From assembly GCA_963734845.1 (NCBI GenBank), contig CAVTIS010000006.1, positions 186,001 to 250,000 of the forward strand: DNA of 64,000 nt. The letters run 5' to 3'. Source of the stretch: JAKAVN01 sp963734845 (GTDB taxonomy: Bacteria; Desulfobacterota; Binatia; Binatales; Binataceae). Under the pieces are notes generated by a model. The model worked only from the letters and a program-made list of their open reading frames with translations. It was not told the origin of the DNA and searched no databases. Made by a program: the position numbers and the translations under genes. Shown here one piece after another: positions 54,943 through 63,732 of this stretch (position 1 is the stretch's first letter; the number at the start of each line of letters is the position of its first letter).

Positions 54943-55854
54943 CTACGAATGCGGCGCGGGCGGAGCGCCCTCGGCGCGCAGCAGGCCGGCAAAGTTGCTC
55001 ATCTCCTGCGCGTTGAGGTCGGACGCCATCCAGTAGTTCATCCCGCCGCGACGCCAGTGCAGGAGGTTGTAACCGTCATGCGTGGTGTTCTCGACCGCGC
55101 TCTGGGAGCCATCGGGAGAAGGCCAGACAAAGACGTTGACGATATGTTTGCGGCGCTGGTAAACCAGCGCCGCGACGGGGCGGCCGTCTAGGTAGTCGAG
55201 ACGGCCGCCGATGAGGCGAAAACCGGCGGTGGCGAAATCCGCGACCGGCGGCGAGAAATCGACTCGTCCATCGAACCATGGCTTGACGGTATGCTGGTCG
55301 GTCGAGATCACGTCCATCAGATGGCCCGGCATCAGCGAGCGCAGATGGCTGGTCAGGACCTCACGCGCGATGACGTCGGCCGGCGCCCCGCCGTCAAACA
55401 GCGCGCCGTTGCCGAAGGGCCGCCACCGGCCCCTGCTGCCGTTGAACATCACCAGCGCGAGCATCGCGAGCGCGGCCCCCGCAACCACCCATCCCGCAGC
55501 CCAGCCGAGCAGTCCGCCGCCGTCGCCCCTGCCCACGGACCATCCCCGCCGCCACGCCGCCGTGCGAGCCGATGGCGCGCGCGGTCCGGTGGCGGCGGCG
55601 GTGGTGGCCTCGCCCGCCAGCGCCGCGCCGACGCGCCGGCGGAGCGCGTCCGGCGCGCTGAAGCGCAGCGCCGGGTCGCCAAGGGCGGCGCTCAGAGCCG
55701 CGAGCGCGGCGCGTTCGCGCGTACAATCGACGCATTGCTCGAGATGGCGCTCAAATTCGAGCGCCGACTCGAGTCCCAGCTCGCCGTCGGCGTAGGCGTG
55801 GAGTAAGGCTCTGGCCTCGGTGCAGTTTACGCGCATGTCTCCGCGCTCACCCAT
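54943..55854 (-). CDS. Transmembrane anti-sigma factor with zf-HC2 (ZAS) domain
   Basis: 303 residues; the start overlaps the sigma gene stop by 8 bases, a second Met at 55836 is also possible. ZAS domain: NCTEARALLHAYADGELGLE, then EFERHLEQCVDC (the His-x3-Cys-x2-Cys zinc site). A membrane helix (AAGWVVAGAALAMLALVMF) separates it from an exported domain with LTSHLRSLMPGHLMDVISTD, FATAGFRLIGGRLDYLDGRP and YQRRKHIVNVFVW. This ends-out domain is the probable sensor. It should hold the partner ECF sigma inactive until a redox or envelope signal acts. Confidence 0.85.
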   Translation of the reverse strand: MGERGDMRVNCTEARALLHAYADGELGLESALEFERHLEQCVDCTRERAALAALSAALGDPALRFSAPDALRRRVGAALAGEATTAAATGPRAPSARTAAWRRGWSVGRGDGGGLLGWAAGWVVAGAALAMLALVMFNGSRGRWRPFGNGALFDGGAPADVIAREVLTSHLRSLMPGHLMDVISTDQHTVKPWFDGRVDFSPPVADFATAGFRLIGGRLDYLDGRPVAALVYQRRKHIVNVFVWPSPDGSQSAVENTTHDGYNLLHWRRGGMNYWMASDLNAQEMSNFAGLLRAEGAPPAPHS

Positions 55855-56458
55855 TCTGCCGAATCTGCCGCACTCGACCGGGCTTACCGGATTTGCCGGA
55901 TTCGCCGGATCCGCTCGGCTCGCCCGGTTTGCCGGAGGGTTCAGGAGATTTGCCGCTGAGCGCGAGGCGTAGTCGCTCCCGCGCCCGCGCCAGGCGCGAC
56001 ATCACGGTGCCAATCGGCACGCCGGCGGCACCGGCGATTTCCTTGTACGACAGTCCTTCCATCTCGCGCATCACGATCGCCTCGCGGTACTCGACCGGCA
56101 GCGCCTCGAGCGCGCCTATCAGCGCCTCGCGATCGACGCGGCTAAACGCCGCCGCCTGGGGATCGGTAGCCGGGCCGGCGGCGCCCTGATGCTGTTCCTC
56201 GTCGAAGACCACGTTGCTCGCTGCCGTGCGGCGGGAGAGCTGCGTGTAACATACGTTGCGCACGATCGTGAGCAGCCAGGCGCGGCGATCGCCGCCGCGA
56301 AACCCGCTCGCGAAGCGCATCGCACGCATGAACGCCTCCTGCACCGCGTCCTGCGCGTCCTGATCGTCGCGCAAGAGCCAGCGCGCCAGGTTGTAGGCGT
56401 CGTCCAGCCAGCCGAGCAGGCTTTGCTCGAACTTCTGTGCTTCTTCCCGATCCACCAA
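55847..56458 (-). CDS. ECF sigma factor (RpoE-like)
   Basis: 203 residues from TTG at 56458 or GTG at 56455. Region 2: YNLARWLLRDDQDAQDAVQE, MRAMRFASGFRGGDRRAWLL, TIVRNVCYTQLSR. Region 4: LEALPVEYREAIVMREMEGL, SYKEIAGAAGVPIGTVMSRL, ARARERLRLAL. After region 4 a 35-residue low-complexity Gly/Ser/Lys/Pro tail (SGKPGEPSGSGESGKSGKPG) is unusual. It is coupled to the anti-sigma gene by overlap, and has an ECF-type element upstream on its own strand. Confidence 0.92.
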   Translation of the reverse strand: MVDREEAQKFEQSLLGWLDDAYNLARWLLRDDQDAQDAVQEAFMRAMRFASGFRGGDRRAWLLTIVRNVCYTQLSRRTAASNVVFDEEQHQGAAGPATDPQAAAFSRVDREALIGALEALPVEYREAIVMREMEGLSYKEIAGAAGVPIGTVMSRLARARERLRLALSGKSPEPSGKPGEPSGSGESGKSGKPGRVRQIRQNG

Positions 56459-56523
56459 CCGCTCTTTTCGCTCCCCGGTCAGCGGTCGTCACCGTGAGCC
56501 GTCGCCACCTGGCCAGTTCATGA

Positions 56524-56554
56524 CATAGACCGCGCGCGAGAGGTTTTTATTCCC
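56524..56554 (-). promoter_or_regulatory. ECF-type promoter of the sigma/anti-sigma operon
   Basis: On the minus strand GGGAATAA (56554-56547), 16 bases, GTCTATG (56530-56524). The layout (G-rich -35 with GGAAT, short GTC-type -10) is that of ECF sigma promoters. It lies 66 bases before the sigma start and is the mirror of the element at 56578, so the sigma factor probably activates its own operon. Confidence 0.7.
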
Positions 56555-56577
56555 AACGGCGCCGGCGCGGCTCATCC

Positions 56578-56608
56578 GGGAATAACCGGCATGGCCCTGG
56601 AGTCTTAC
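56578..56608 (+). promoter_or_regulatory. ECF-type promoter of the metallophosphoesterase operon
   Basis: GGGAATAA (56578-56585), 16 bases, GTCTTAC (56602-56608), identical in the -35, in spacing and in the GTCT core to the element at 56554-56524 on the other strand. The predicted start is about 80 bases before the gene at 56694. Confidence 0.7.
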
Positions 56609-56693
56609 GCTCAGAAAACGATGGCGCAAGGAGCGTGGTTCCGGGCGCCGCGCCTTTGGCGGACTTACCGCCGGACAGGAGAGGGAGCAAAAA

Positions 56694-57719
56694 ATGAAAA
56701 ATCAAATTGACAGAAGGTCGTTCCTTAGAATCGCCGGGACCTCGATAGGAATCAGCGTGCTTTATGAATTCGCGCCGTTCCTCGAGCGCCGGCCCGAAGC
56801 CGGCGAAATGAGCAGCTATTTCAAACGAACCAATGGCGAGGCGCCCGCGAGCTTCACCTTTGCGCAATTCAGCGATCCGCACGTCGGCTTCCAGGGTCCG
56901 CCCAAACCGCTCGGCACAAAGGCATTCGAGAGCGCGGTGGCACTGCTCAACCAATCGCCGCAGCGCCCCGATTTCGTGCTTTTCACCGGCGACCTCACCC
57001 ACGATGCCGACAGCCGTGACGTACATGCCGAGCGCATGCAACTGTTCAGGAAAATCGCGGGCGGCCTCAATACGCGCACCATCCACACCGTTCCCGGTGA
57101 AAACGACGCCGCGCTCGACGGCGGCGTGCTCTACCGCGAGCACTTCGGCGAAAGCCACTATTCGTTCGATCACAAGGGCGTCCATTTCGTCGCGCTCGAC
57201 AATGTATCGCAGGGAAGTCCCGAGGTTGGTCCGGCGCAACTGGCGTGGCTCAAGGCAGACCTAGCGCGGTTTCCCAAGACCGCGCCGATAATCGTTTTCA
57301 CTCATCGGCCGCTGTTCGATCTGAAGCCGCAATGGGAATGGTTCACGCGCGACGGCGACGCCGTGATGAACGCGCTCGCACCGTATGAGAACGTGACCGT
57401 GCTCTACGGCCATATCCATCGCCACGACGTGCACCAGAGCGCAAAGGTGACGCACTACGCGGCGCGCTCGCTCATCTTCGCGTTCAACGATCCGGCGACC
57501 AACGAGGACAAAAAGCAGTTGCCGTTCGACAAGGACGACCCGTTCAAGGAGTTGGGAGTCCGGTTCGTTACAGAGAACGGCGCGGGCGACAAGGGGGTGG
57601 CGCTCGGCGTCAACGACGTCGCACTCACCAAGGCCGAGTTTTCCGGGCTCTCGGGAATGCAGCAGATGATCAAGCACAACAACTCAATCGGTGGGAGTTC
57701 ATTCAATGACGCTGACTAA
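56694..57719 (+). CDS. Tat-exported metallophosphoesterase
   Basis: 341 residues, strong GGAGAGGGAG site upstream. Twin-arginine signal DRRSFLRIAGTSIG. Calcineurin-like metal motifs: FSDPHVG (D61, H63), LFTGDLTHD (D100), PGENDA (N137; the usual GNHD is GEND), THRPLFD (H204) and YGHIHRHD (H240, H242). A two-metal phosphatase in the periplasm; substrate unknown. First gene after the ECF promoter at 56578. Its end overlaps the cupredoxin gene by 14 bases. The unusual GEND alters the catalytic His but keeps the metal-binding Asn. Confidence 0.88.
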   Translation: MKNQIDRRSFLRIAGTSIGISVLYEFAPFLERRPEAGEMSSYFKRTNGEAPASFTFAQFSDPHVGFQGPPKPLGTKAFESAVALLNQSPQRPDFVLFTGDLTHDADSRDVHAERMQLFRKIAGGLNTRTIHTVPGENDAALDGGVLYREHFGESHYSFDHKGVHFVALDNVSQGSPEVGPAQLAWLKADLARFPKTAPIIVFTHRPLFDLKPQWEWFTRDGDAVMNALAPYENVTVLYGHIHRHDVHQSAKVTHYAARSLIFAFNDPATNEDKKQLPFDKDDPFKELGVRFVTENGAGDKGVALGVNDVALTKAEFSGLSGMQQMIKHNNSIGGSSFNDAD

Positions 57720-58137
57720 TAAACTTGCCGCACTGGGTCTATGGGGACTGACAACGGGCCTGTTCACCTATGCGGTGCCGGCGCAGGCGCGGGCTTCCGA
57801 AACGGCGCAGGTGGTGAAGATCACCGCGAGCAAATTTCACTTCACGCCCGATCGCATCGTACTGGCCAAGGGCCAGCCGGTCACGCTGCAACTGACGAGC
57901 GCCGACAGGGTGCACGGTTTCATGGTCCGGGCGTTTGGCATCGACACCGACATCCAGCCGGGCAAGACGACCGCGATCACCATCACACCCGGAAGGACCG
58001 GAACTTACACCACGATCTGCGACCACTACTGCGGACTCGGCCACGGCGGGATGAAGATGACTATCGTGGTCAAAGAGGCCGTCGCAAAAACGTCGGACGC
58101 AAGCATGGTTGGGACGTCCGAGATGGTTTCGAAATAG
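57706..58137 (+). CDS. Exported CuA-type cupredoxin
   Basis: 143 residues from ATG at 57706 with GGTGGGAG upstream. Signal peptide (ALGLWGLTTGLFTYAVPAQA), then one cupredoxin domain with the ligands of a binuclear CuA site: H70 in DRVHGF, C105, C109, H113 and M116 in CDHYCGLGHGGM. Resembles the soluble domain of cytochrome oxidase subunit II or NosZ, but no oxidase core gene is adjacent and there is no membrane anchor. A single electron carrier or copper chaperone is likely. Translationally coupled to the metallophosphoesterase. Confidence 0.88.
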   Translation: MTLTNKLAALGLWGLTTGLFTYAVPAQARASETAQVVKITASKFHFTPDRIVLAKGQPVTLQLTSADRVHGFMVRAFGIDTDIQPGKTTAITITPGRTGTYTTICDHYCGLGHGGMKMTIVVKEAVAKTSDASMVGTSEMVSK

Positions 58138-58181
58138 GGCGCAAGCGCCCCGATCAGGAAGGGCTAAGGCTGGAATTTTCG

Positions 58182-58736
58182 ATGGAAACTCTAATCGCCA
58201 GAAACCATCTGCATCCAATTATCGACCACTTCACGATTGCGCTTTTGGGAATTGGAGTGCTCGCTGATGTCGCCGGCTACGTTATTGTGGCGTTGTTCGG
58301 CGATCGAGGCCCTCGCATCAAGAGGCTGGGCGATCGATTGAGCGGAGCCGCACTCGTGCTGCTCATTCCTGGCGCAGTATCGGCGATCTTTTCGCGTTTT
58401 ACCGGAGAAAGCGAGGCGGAGCGGGTCTGGGACACGATCTCCCCGACCGCACAACAGGTTCTTTTTTCCGACATCGGCTCCGCTCAGTTTCTTTCTCACG
58501 CCGTGCTCGGCACCTATTTGATGTACGTGTTCGTAGCGCTGGCTACGTGGCGTCTGGTCCTCGAAATCTGGACGAAACTCAAACGGACGCAACTCCTCTA
58601 TCTGGCGGTAGCGATAGTTGCCGTATTCGCACTCCTGTACCAGGGAAAAACCGGCGGAGAGCTCGTCTACGATAACGCGGTGGGAATCACCCGCCCGGAT
58701 ACCGCCTCGGCGCGATCAGTGAATCTGGAAAAGTGA
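58182..58736 (+). CDS. DUF2231 integral membrane protein
   Basis: 184 residues from ATG at 58182. Four or so membrane helices (FTIALLGIGVLADVAGYVIV; SGAALVLLIPGAVSAIF; LSHAVLGTYLMYVFVALATW; LLYLAVAIVAVFALLYQGKT). The His-rich start NHLHPIIDHFTIALL and the helix-embedded His fit the DUF2231 group, suspected of binding haem. Third gene of the ECF-controlled operon (44 bases after the cupredoxin gene), so a membrane redox partner of the cupredoxin is a fair guess. Confidence 0.8.
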   Translation: METLIARNHLHPIIDHFTIALLGIGVLADVAGYVIVALFGDRGPRIKRLGDRLSGAALVLLIPGAVSAIFSRFTGESEAERVWDTISPTAQQVLFSDIGSAQFLSHAVLGTYLMYVFVALATWRLVLEIWTKLKRTQLLYLAVAIVAVFALLYQGKTGGELVYDNAVGITRPDTASARSVNLEK

Positions 58737-59054
58737 ATTAACGGTTCGAACGTGTAACTGCAGTCCCACCATTTCGTACTGACTATCGACATCGCTGGTC
58801 TCCTGCCCAAGGCGGGGCCGGGGTTCGTCCCCCCACCCGGCCCCGCCCCCCCATAATCTGACCCTTTTGTGACCCCGAATAGATTCTTGCGTTGCTGAAG
58901 AGAACCCCTGCCGCAAGGACTGGAGTCAAAAAGGAATATCCGCTCCCCCTTCCGCATTTGGCGCAGGTAAGATTCGGATAGCGGGTAGAGCCGGAATGCG
59001 GAGCTTCGGGATAAGAGCGGACGGGAAAGCGCGCGCGACTGGACGCCGATTAAG
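58737..59054. other. Intergenic region with 12-bp-stem hairpin
   Basis: 318 bases between convergent genes. GGCGGGGCCGGG (58811-58822) pairs perfectly with CCCGGCCCCGCC (58836-58847) over a 13-base loop. C-rich, with no T-run, so it is a poor intrinsic terminator. The rest shows no gene, apart from the word AATCTGACCC (complement GGGTCAGATT) shared with the region near 41706. Confidence 0.5.
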
Positions 59055-59840
59055 TCAGTTGTCGCCACCGCCGAGTTTCTGCATCTCCCGGTCGACCTCG
59101 CGCATCTTGGAAAGCCGCTGATCGGTGGGAATCAGGCGCGAGTCCCTCTGGGCGGTCTGTTGCTCGCTGTGCACGGTGGGCAGTTCTCCGTCGATCTTTT
59201 CCAGCGACTCCTGCGCGAGCTTGCGCACCATCGGGTTCTTGTCGTTGGTGACGGTCTGGACCAGGATATCGGAGGCGTGCGGGTCGCCAATCTCGCCTAG
59301 CGCGAACACCGCGGTGCCGCGGGCCGCATCGTTCGGGGCTTCTTTCAGATAGCCGACGACAGGCAAGGTGCCCCGCGAATCGCCGATCCGTCCCAGGGCC
59401 GCCACGATATGGAGCTTCACCACCGGTTGCGTCTCGCGCAGGAACAACTGCTGCGTCATCAGGGGCACCGCCAACGTCGATTGCTGCGCACCCAGTATGT
59501 CGATAGCGCGAATTTTGACCCGGATATCGTTGTCGGTTAGCCCCTGGATTAAAATTTCCTGCGCTTTGGGATCATTCACGGTGCGCAATTTGTCGAGCGC
59601 CTCGGCGCGCACCCGTGGGTCAGCGTCGGACATCCCCTTCTTGGCGTCCTGCATGAGCTGATCGGGGGATTTGGTCTCCTGTCCCTTTTGGCTGTTACCC
59701 TGCATCATCTTGCTCATCATGTTGCCGGCGCCGCCCGGTTGGCTGAGGCCACCGAATTGCGCGCGTGCGGCAGCCGGCGACAGCGCCAGCGCCAACAGCA
59801 GGCTTGCAGAAAAAATCAGCCCAACTTTTGACAATTCCAT
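59055..59840 (-). CDS. Exported HEAT-repeat protein
   Basis: 261 residues from ATG at 59840 (GCGAGGAC upstream). Signal peptide (LIFSASLLLALALSPAAARA), a Gly/Met-rich linker (GGAGNMMSKMMQGNSQ), then HEAT-like repeats: DADPRVRAEALDKLRTVNDP, DNDIRVKIRAIDILGAQQST, LHIVAALGRIGDSRGTLPVV, AVFALGEIGDPHASDILVQT and DKNPMVRKLAQESLEKIDGE. A binding scaffold in the periplasm or outside. It is divergent from the DUF3108 gene, with 34 bases between the starts. Confidence 0.75.
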   Translation of the reverse strand: MELSKVGLIFSASLLLALALSPAAARAQFGGLSQPGGAGNMMSKMMQGNSQKGQETKSPDQLMQDAKKGMSDADPRVRAEALDKLRTVNDPKAQEILIQGLTDNDIRVKIRAIDILGAQQSTLAVPLMTQQLFLRETQPVVKLHIVAALGRIGDSRGTLPVVGYLKEAPNDAARGTAVFALGEIGDPHASDILVQTVTNDKNPMVRKLAQESLEKIDGELPTVHSEQQTAQRDSRLIPTDQRLSKMREVDREMQKLGGGDN

Positions 59841-59874
59841 GTCCTCGCAGGTTGCGGCAAAATCATCGGTGAAA

Positions 59875-60870
59875 ATGGCCTCCATTGCAAGTGTCCGATT
59901 CCGGCCGCCGCGTGCGATCGTTACGTTCGCCGGTTTTATGGCGGTTGTCGCGACAGTCTTCGCGGCGACAGTCTTCGCGGCGACAGTCTTCGCGGCGACA
60001 GTCTTCGCGGCGGCTGTCTTTCCAACACCTGTCGCAGCGGCCGACGGGTCGCCTCTCGCGCTAAGCTTTGCCGATGCGCATTCTGAGATAGCCGACGCGG
60101 TCGTTCCTCCGCGCCCGCTTCCCGACGGCGTGCGGGTTCCCAGGTACTCGCCCGGCCCGATGCCGTTTCATCCGGGCCAGCAACTCATCTACGAGGGCTC
60201 GTGGATTGGCATCCCGGCGGCAGGCGGCAAGGTCGTTCTGCATGGCGACCCGGGCGATCCCGCGCTTCTCAGTGCGGAGATCTGGATCAACACCAATCGA
60301 CTGACTGACAAGCTCTACAAGATGCGCGATTATCTGCGCGAGGATTTCAGCGCCGGCTCGCTCAAGCCAGCCGAGGTGAATATCCGCCAGAACGAGGGCC
60401 GCCGCCACGACATCTTCAAGGTCACCTTCGACCATCGCGACCACGTGGTCACGCTGGTCAAGCATGGCCCGCGCGGCGTGCAGACACGCAAGTTCCTCTC
60501 CTACAATCCCTCGGGGCCGGTGTCGGGCGCAATGATGGCGCTGTCGCAGCCACTGGAGGCCGGCGATTCGCTGAGCTTCGACGCATTCAGCGGAACCACG
60601 CGTTACATCTTCGAGCTCAAGGTGGTGCGGCGCGAGCGTATCGGCACGCCGCTCGGCGAATTCGACGCTTTCAGAATCGTGCCCACGGTTACTTATCTAA
60701 GCGATGGCAAAATAAACGACGAGGTGCATGATACGACGCTATGGGTGTCGGCCGACGCGCGCCGTCTGCCGCTGCGGATCGAATCGGCGGTCTTCATCGG
60801 GACCGTGCGGATCGATTTGGTCAAAGTGATCGACCCCGCGACGAGTCCCGCGCAGCAGGCCGAGCGATAG
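59875..60870 (+). CDS. DUF3108 exported protein with repeated signal peptide
   Basis: 331 residues from ATG at 59875, which gives a basic n-region (RFRPPR) before the hydrophobic core; a start at 59938 is an alternative. The core contains TVFAA repeated four times from a 15-bp tandem repeat. The mature part has DUF3108 features: FHPGQQLIYEGSWIGIPAAG, AEIWINTNRLTDKLYKMRDY, FLSYNPSGPVSGAMMAL and LWVSADARRLPLRIESAVFI. Family members are periplasmic lipid-binding-like beta proteins of unknown function. Confidence 0.72.
   Translation: MASIASVRFRPPRAIVTFAGFMAVVATVFAATVFAATVFAATVFAAAVFPTPVAAADGSPLALSFADAHSEIADAVVPPRPLPDGVRVPRYSPGPMPFHPGQQLIYEGSWIGIPAAGGKVVLHGDPGDPALLSAEIWINTNRLTDKLYKMRDYLREDFSAGSLKPAEVNIRQNEGRRHDIFKVTFDHRDHVVTLVKHGPRGVQTRKFLSYNPSGPVSGAMMALSQPLEAGDSLSFDAFSGTTRYIFELKVVRRERIGTPLGEFDAFRIVPTVTYLSDGKINDEVHDTTLWVSADARRLPLRIESAVFIGTVRIDLVKVIDPATSPAQQAER
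59951..60010. repeat. 15-bp tandem repeat, four units
   Basis: CGACAGTCTTCGCGG is repeated exactly four times (59951-59965, 59966-59980, 59981-59995, 59996-60010), followed by a partial fifth. The unit length is a multiple of three, so each copy adds five residues (TVFAA) to the signal-peptide core. A likely hotspot for copy-number change. Confidence 0.9.
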
Positions 60871-60970
60871 CCCGAGCGATACGATGGCCGTTGGGCGAAG
60901 CGCGGCCGCTTTGCTAAATGCATCTGCTGAGTGAAACTAGAGCGCACACTTAAAAAGTGAAAAATGGAAA

Positions 60971-61570
60971 ATGGCTAAGAAACTAGAATTCTTTTACGAT
61001 TGCTCCAGCCCGTGGACTTACTTAGCTTTCAGCCAAATCGAAGACGTCGCGCGCCGCCATGGCGCCGAACTGATATGGCGGCCCATCCTGGTCGGCGGCG
61101 TTTTCAACGCCGTCAATCCGTCGGTATATGAGGGCCGTGAGCATCCGGTGAAACCGAAGGTGCGCTACTACGACAAGGACATGCAGGACTGGGCGCGCCT
61201 TTATGGATTAAAGATCGGCCATCCCACGGTTTTCCCGGTGAACTCGGTTAAGGCGATGCGCGGGGCGTTCGTCGCGATCGAGCACGGCAAGGTTTCGCCA
61301 TATTCGCGCGCGATCTTCGAGGCCTACTGGGGCGCGGACCGCGACGTGAGCCGTGACGAAGTCCTGCGCGACATCGTGCGCGCGGCAGGGCTCGACCAGG
61401 ACGAATTTTTCAAGAAAATCGCCGCGCCTGAATACAAGGACAAGCTGCGGATCAACACCGAAGAGTTGATCGCGCGCGGCGGTTTCGGTTCGCCCACGAT
61501 GTTCGTCGACGGCGAGATGTTCTTCGGCAACGACCGACTGGTGCTGGTCGAGCATCGGCTGTCGCGTTAG
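60971..61570 (+). CDS. 2-hydroxychromene-2-carboxylate isomerase (DsbA-like)
   Basis: 199 residues. Kappa-GST/HCCA isomerase fold: LEFFYDCSSPWTYLAFSQIE at the start (the Ser that binds glutathione), LIWRPILVGGVFNAVNPS, FPVNSVKAMRGAFVAIE, and the C-terminal cis-Pro region GGFGSPTMFVDGEMFFGNDR with LVLVEHRL. Used in naphthalene-type aromatic degradation, but many homologues in non-degraders act on unknown glutathione conjugates. No other ring-degradation genes are nearby. Confidence 0.88.
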   Translation: MAKKLEFFYDCSSPWTYLAFSQIEDVARRHGAELIWRPILVGGVFNAVNPSVYEGREHPVKPKVRYYDKDMQDWARLYGLKIGHPTVFPVNSVKAMRGAFVAIEHGKVSPYSRAIFEAYWGADRDVSRDEVLRDIVRAAGLDQDEFFKKIAAPEYKDKLRINTEELIARGGFGSPTMFVDGEMFFGNDRLVLVEHRLSR

Positions 61571-61627
61571 CCAGGGGACGTGGGACCGGCCCGCGCGCGG
61601 ACCCAACGCGCGATCGTTTTTGAACCG

Positions 61628-62257
61628 ATGCACGCCACGCGCATCACCGGCTTCGCCTCGCTGCCCGAGCGCGTACGCACATTCATCGCGCTGCGGCTCG
61701 ACGCCACGGTGGAACAGGCGATCGCGGCGCTGATCGATCGTTTGCGCACACCCGAAAGCGGCGATCAGGAAAGCAGTATCCGATGGGTCCACTCCGCGAA
61801 CTTTCATCTGACCTTGTTTTTCCTTGGCCCCGCGGTAACGCGCGAACGCCTGGTGCCTATCGCGCAAGCGCTCGGCGCCATTGCAGAAGCAACCGCGCCT
61901 TTCGTAATCGCCGCGCGTGGCGTGGGCGCCTTTCCGAATCTGGCGCGTCCGCGAGTCATTTGGATCGGTCTTGAGGGTGGCGAATTGTCCGCGCTGGCAG
62001 CGCGCGTGGCGAACGCGGCCGCGCGATGCGGCTTTACGCCGGAGAGCCGTGCCTATACGCCGCATCTCACGATCGGCCGCGTGCGTTCGCTGCGACCGCC
62101 GCAGCGGCTTAGAAAGTCGCTGGGCGACGCCGCGGATTTGAGTTTCGGAGTCTCGCGGATCGAAGGGGTGGTGCTCTACCGAAGCGAGCTAGGGCCGCGG
62201 TCGTCGACTTACCACGAACTTGCCGCCTTCCCGTTTGGTGTCCGCGCGCACGGCTGA
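61628..62257 (+). CDS. thpR: RNA 2',3'-cyclic phosphodiesterase
   Basis: 209 residues from ATG at 61628; a GTG at 61580 lies upstream. 2H phosphoesterase: RTFIALRLDATVEQAIAALI, the two HxTx motifs FHLTLFFLG (about 59) and PHLTIGRV (about 146), and ARPRVIWIGLEGGELSALAA. It hydrolyses 2',3'-cyclic ends of RNA. It begins 57 bases after the isomerase gene on the same strand and is followed by recA. Normal length. Confidence 0.85.
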   Translation: MHATRITGFASLPERVRTFIALRLDATVEQAIAALIDRLRTPESGDQESSIRWVHSANFHLTLFFLGPAVTRERLVPIAQALGAIAEATAPFVIAARGVGAFPNLARPRVIWIGLEGGELSALAARVANAAARCGFTPESRAYTPHLTIGRVRSLRPPQRLRKSLGDAADLSFGVSRIEGVVLYRSELGPRSSTYHELAAFPFGVRAHG

Positions 62258-62412
62258 CGGCCGCGGATCGAGTAAGGCGTCTCGGCAGGCGCGGTGATAA
62301 TTAACGGAACGACGATGTTGACGCGTGTGTGTCCCGGCTAGCGCTATCTGCCGCTTTTTGTGACAAGATTCGCTTTAACATAGGAGTCGAAGACCCGCTG
62401 GGCGGGAAAATC

Positions 62413-63510
<1,098 letters not shown>

Positions 63511-63551
63511 CGTCGGCCACAGCGACTGCCAGGAGAGGGGTCACTTTTGAA

Positions 63552-63565
63552 GTTCCCGCGGGAAC
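63552..63565. promoter_or_regulatory. Perfect 14-bp palindrome
   Basis: GTTCCCGCGGGAAC is a perfect palindrome with no spacer, in the 222-base gap between recA and the helicase gene, 41 bases after the recA stop. It has no T-run behind it, which argues for an operator over a terminator. No regulator known to me fits exactly. Confidence 0.4.
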
Positions 63566-63732
63566 GGGGTGAATGAGTGTAGCGTTGCATTCGTCGGCCC
63601 CGGTCTGTACGCTACTAGCGAATGCCCGCAGAGGCCGACCAGGGCGCCGCCTCCGATCGCGCCCACTTTCTCAACCCCCAATTTTTGGAAAGGCCGTTTT
63701 GCCATCAACAGGCTACGGTCGAAGTGTAAGCT

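Noticed and set aside
62308..62322. Possible LexA box upstream of recA
   Set aside because: GGAACGACGATGTTG has the wrong spacing for GAAC-N4-GTTC and does not match other SOS consensus forms.
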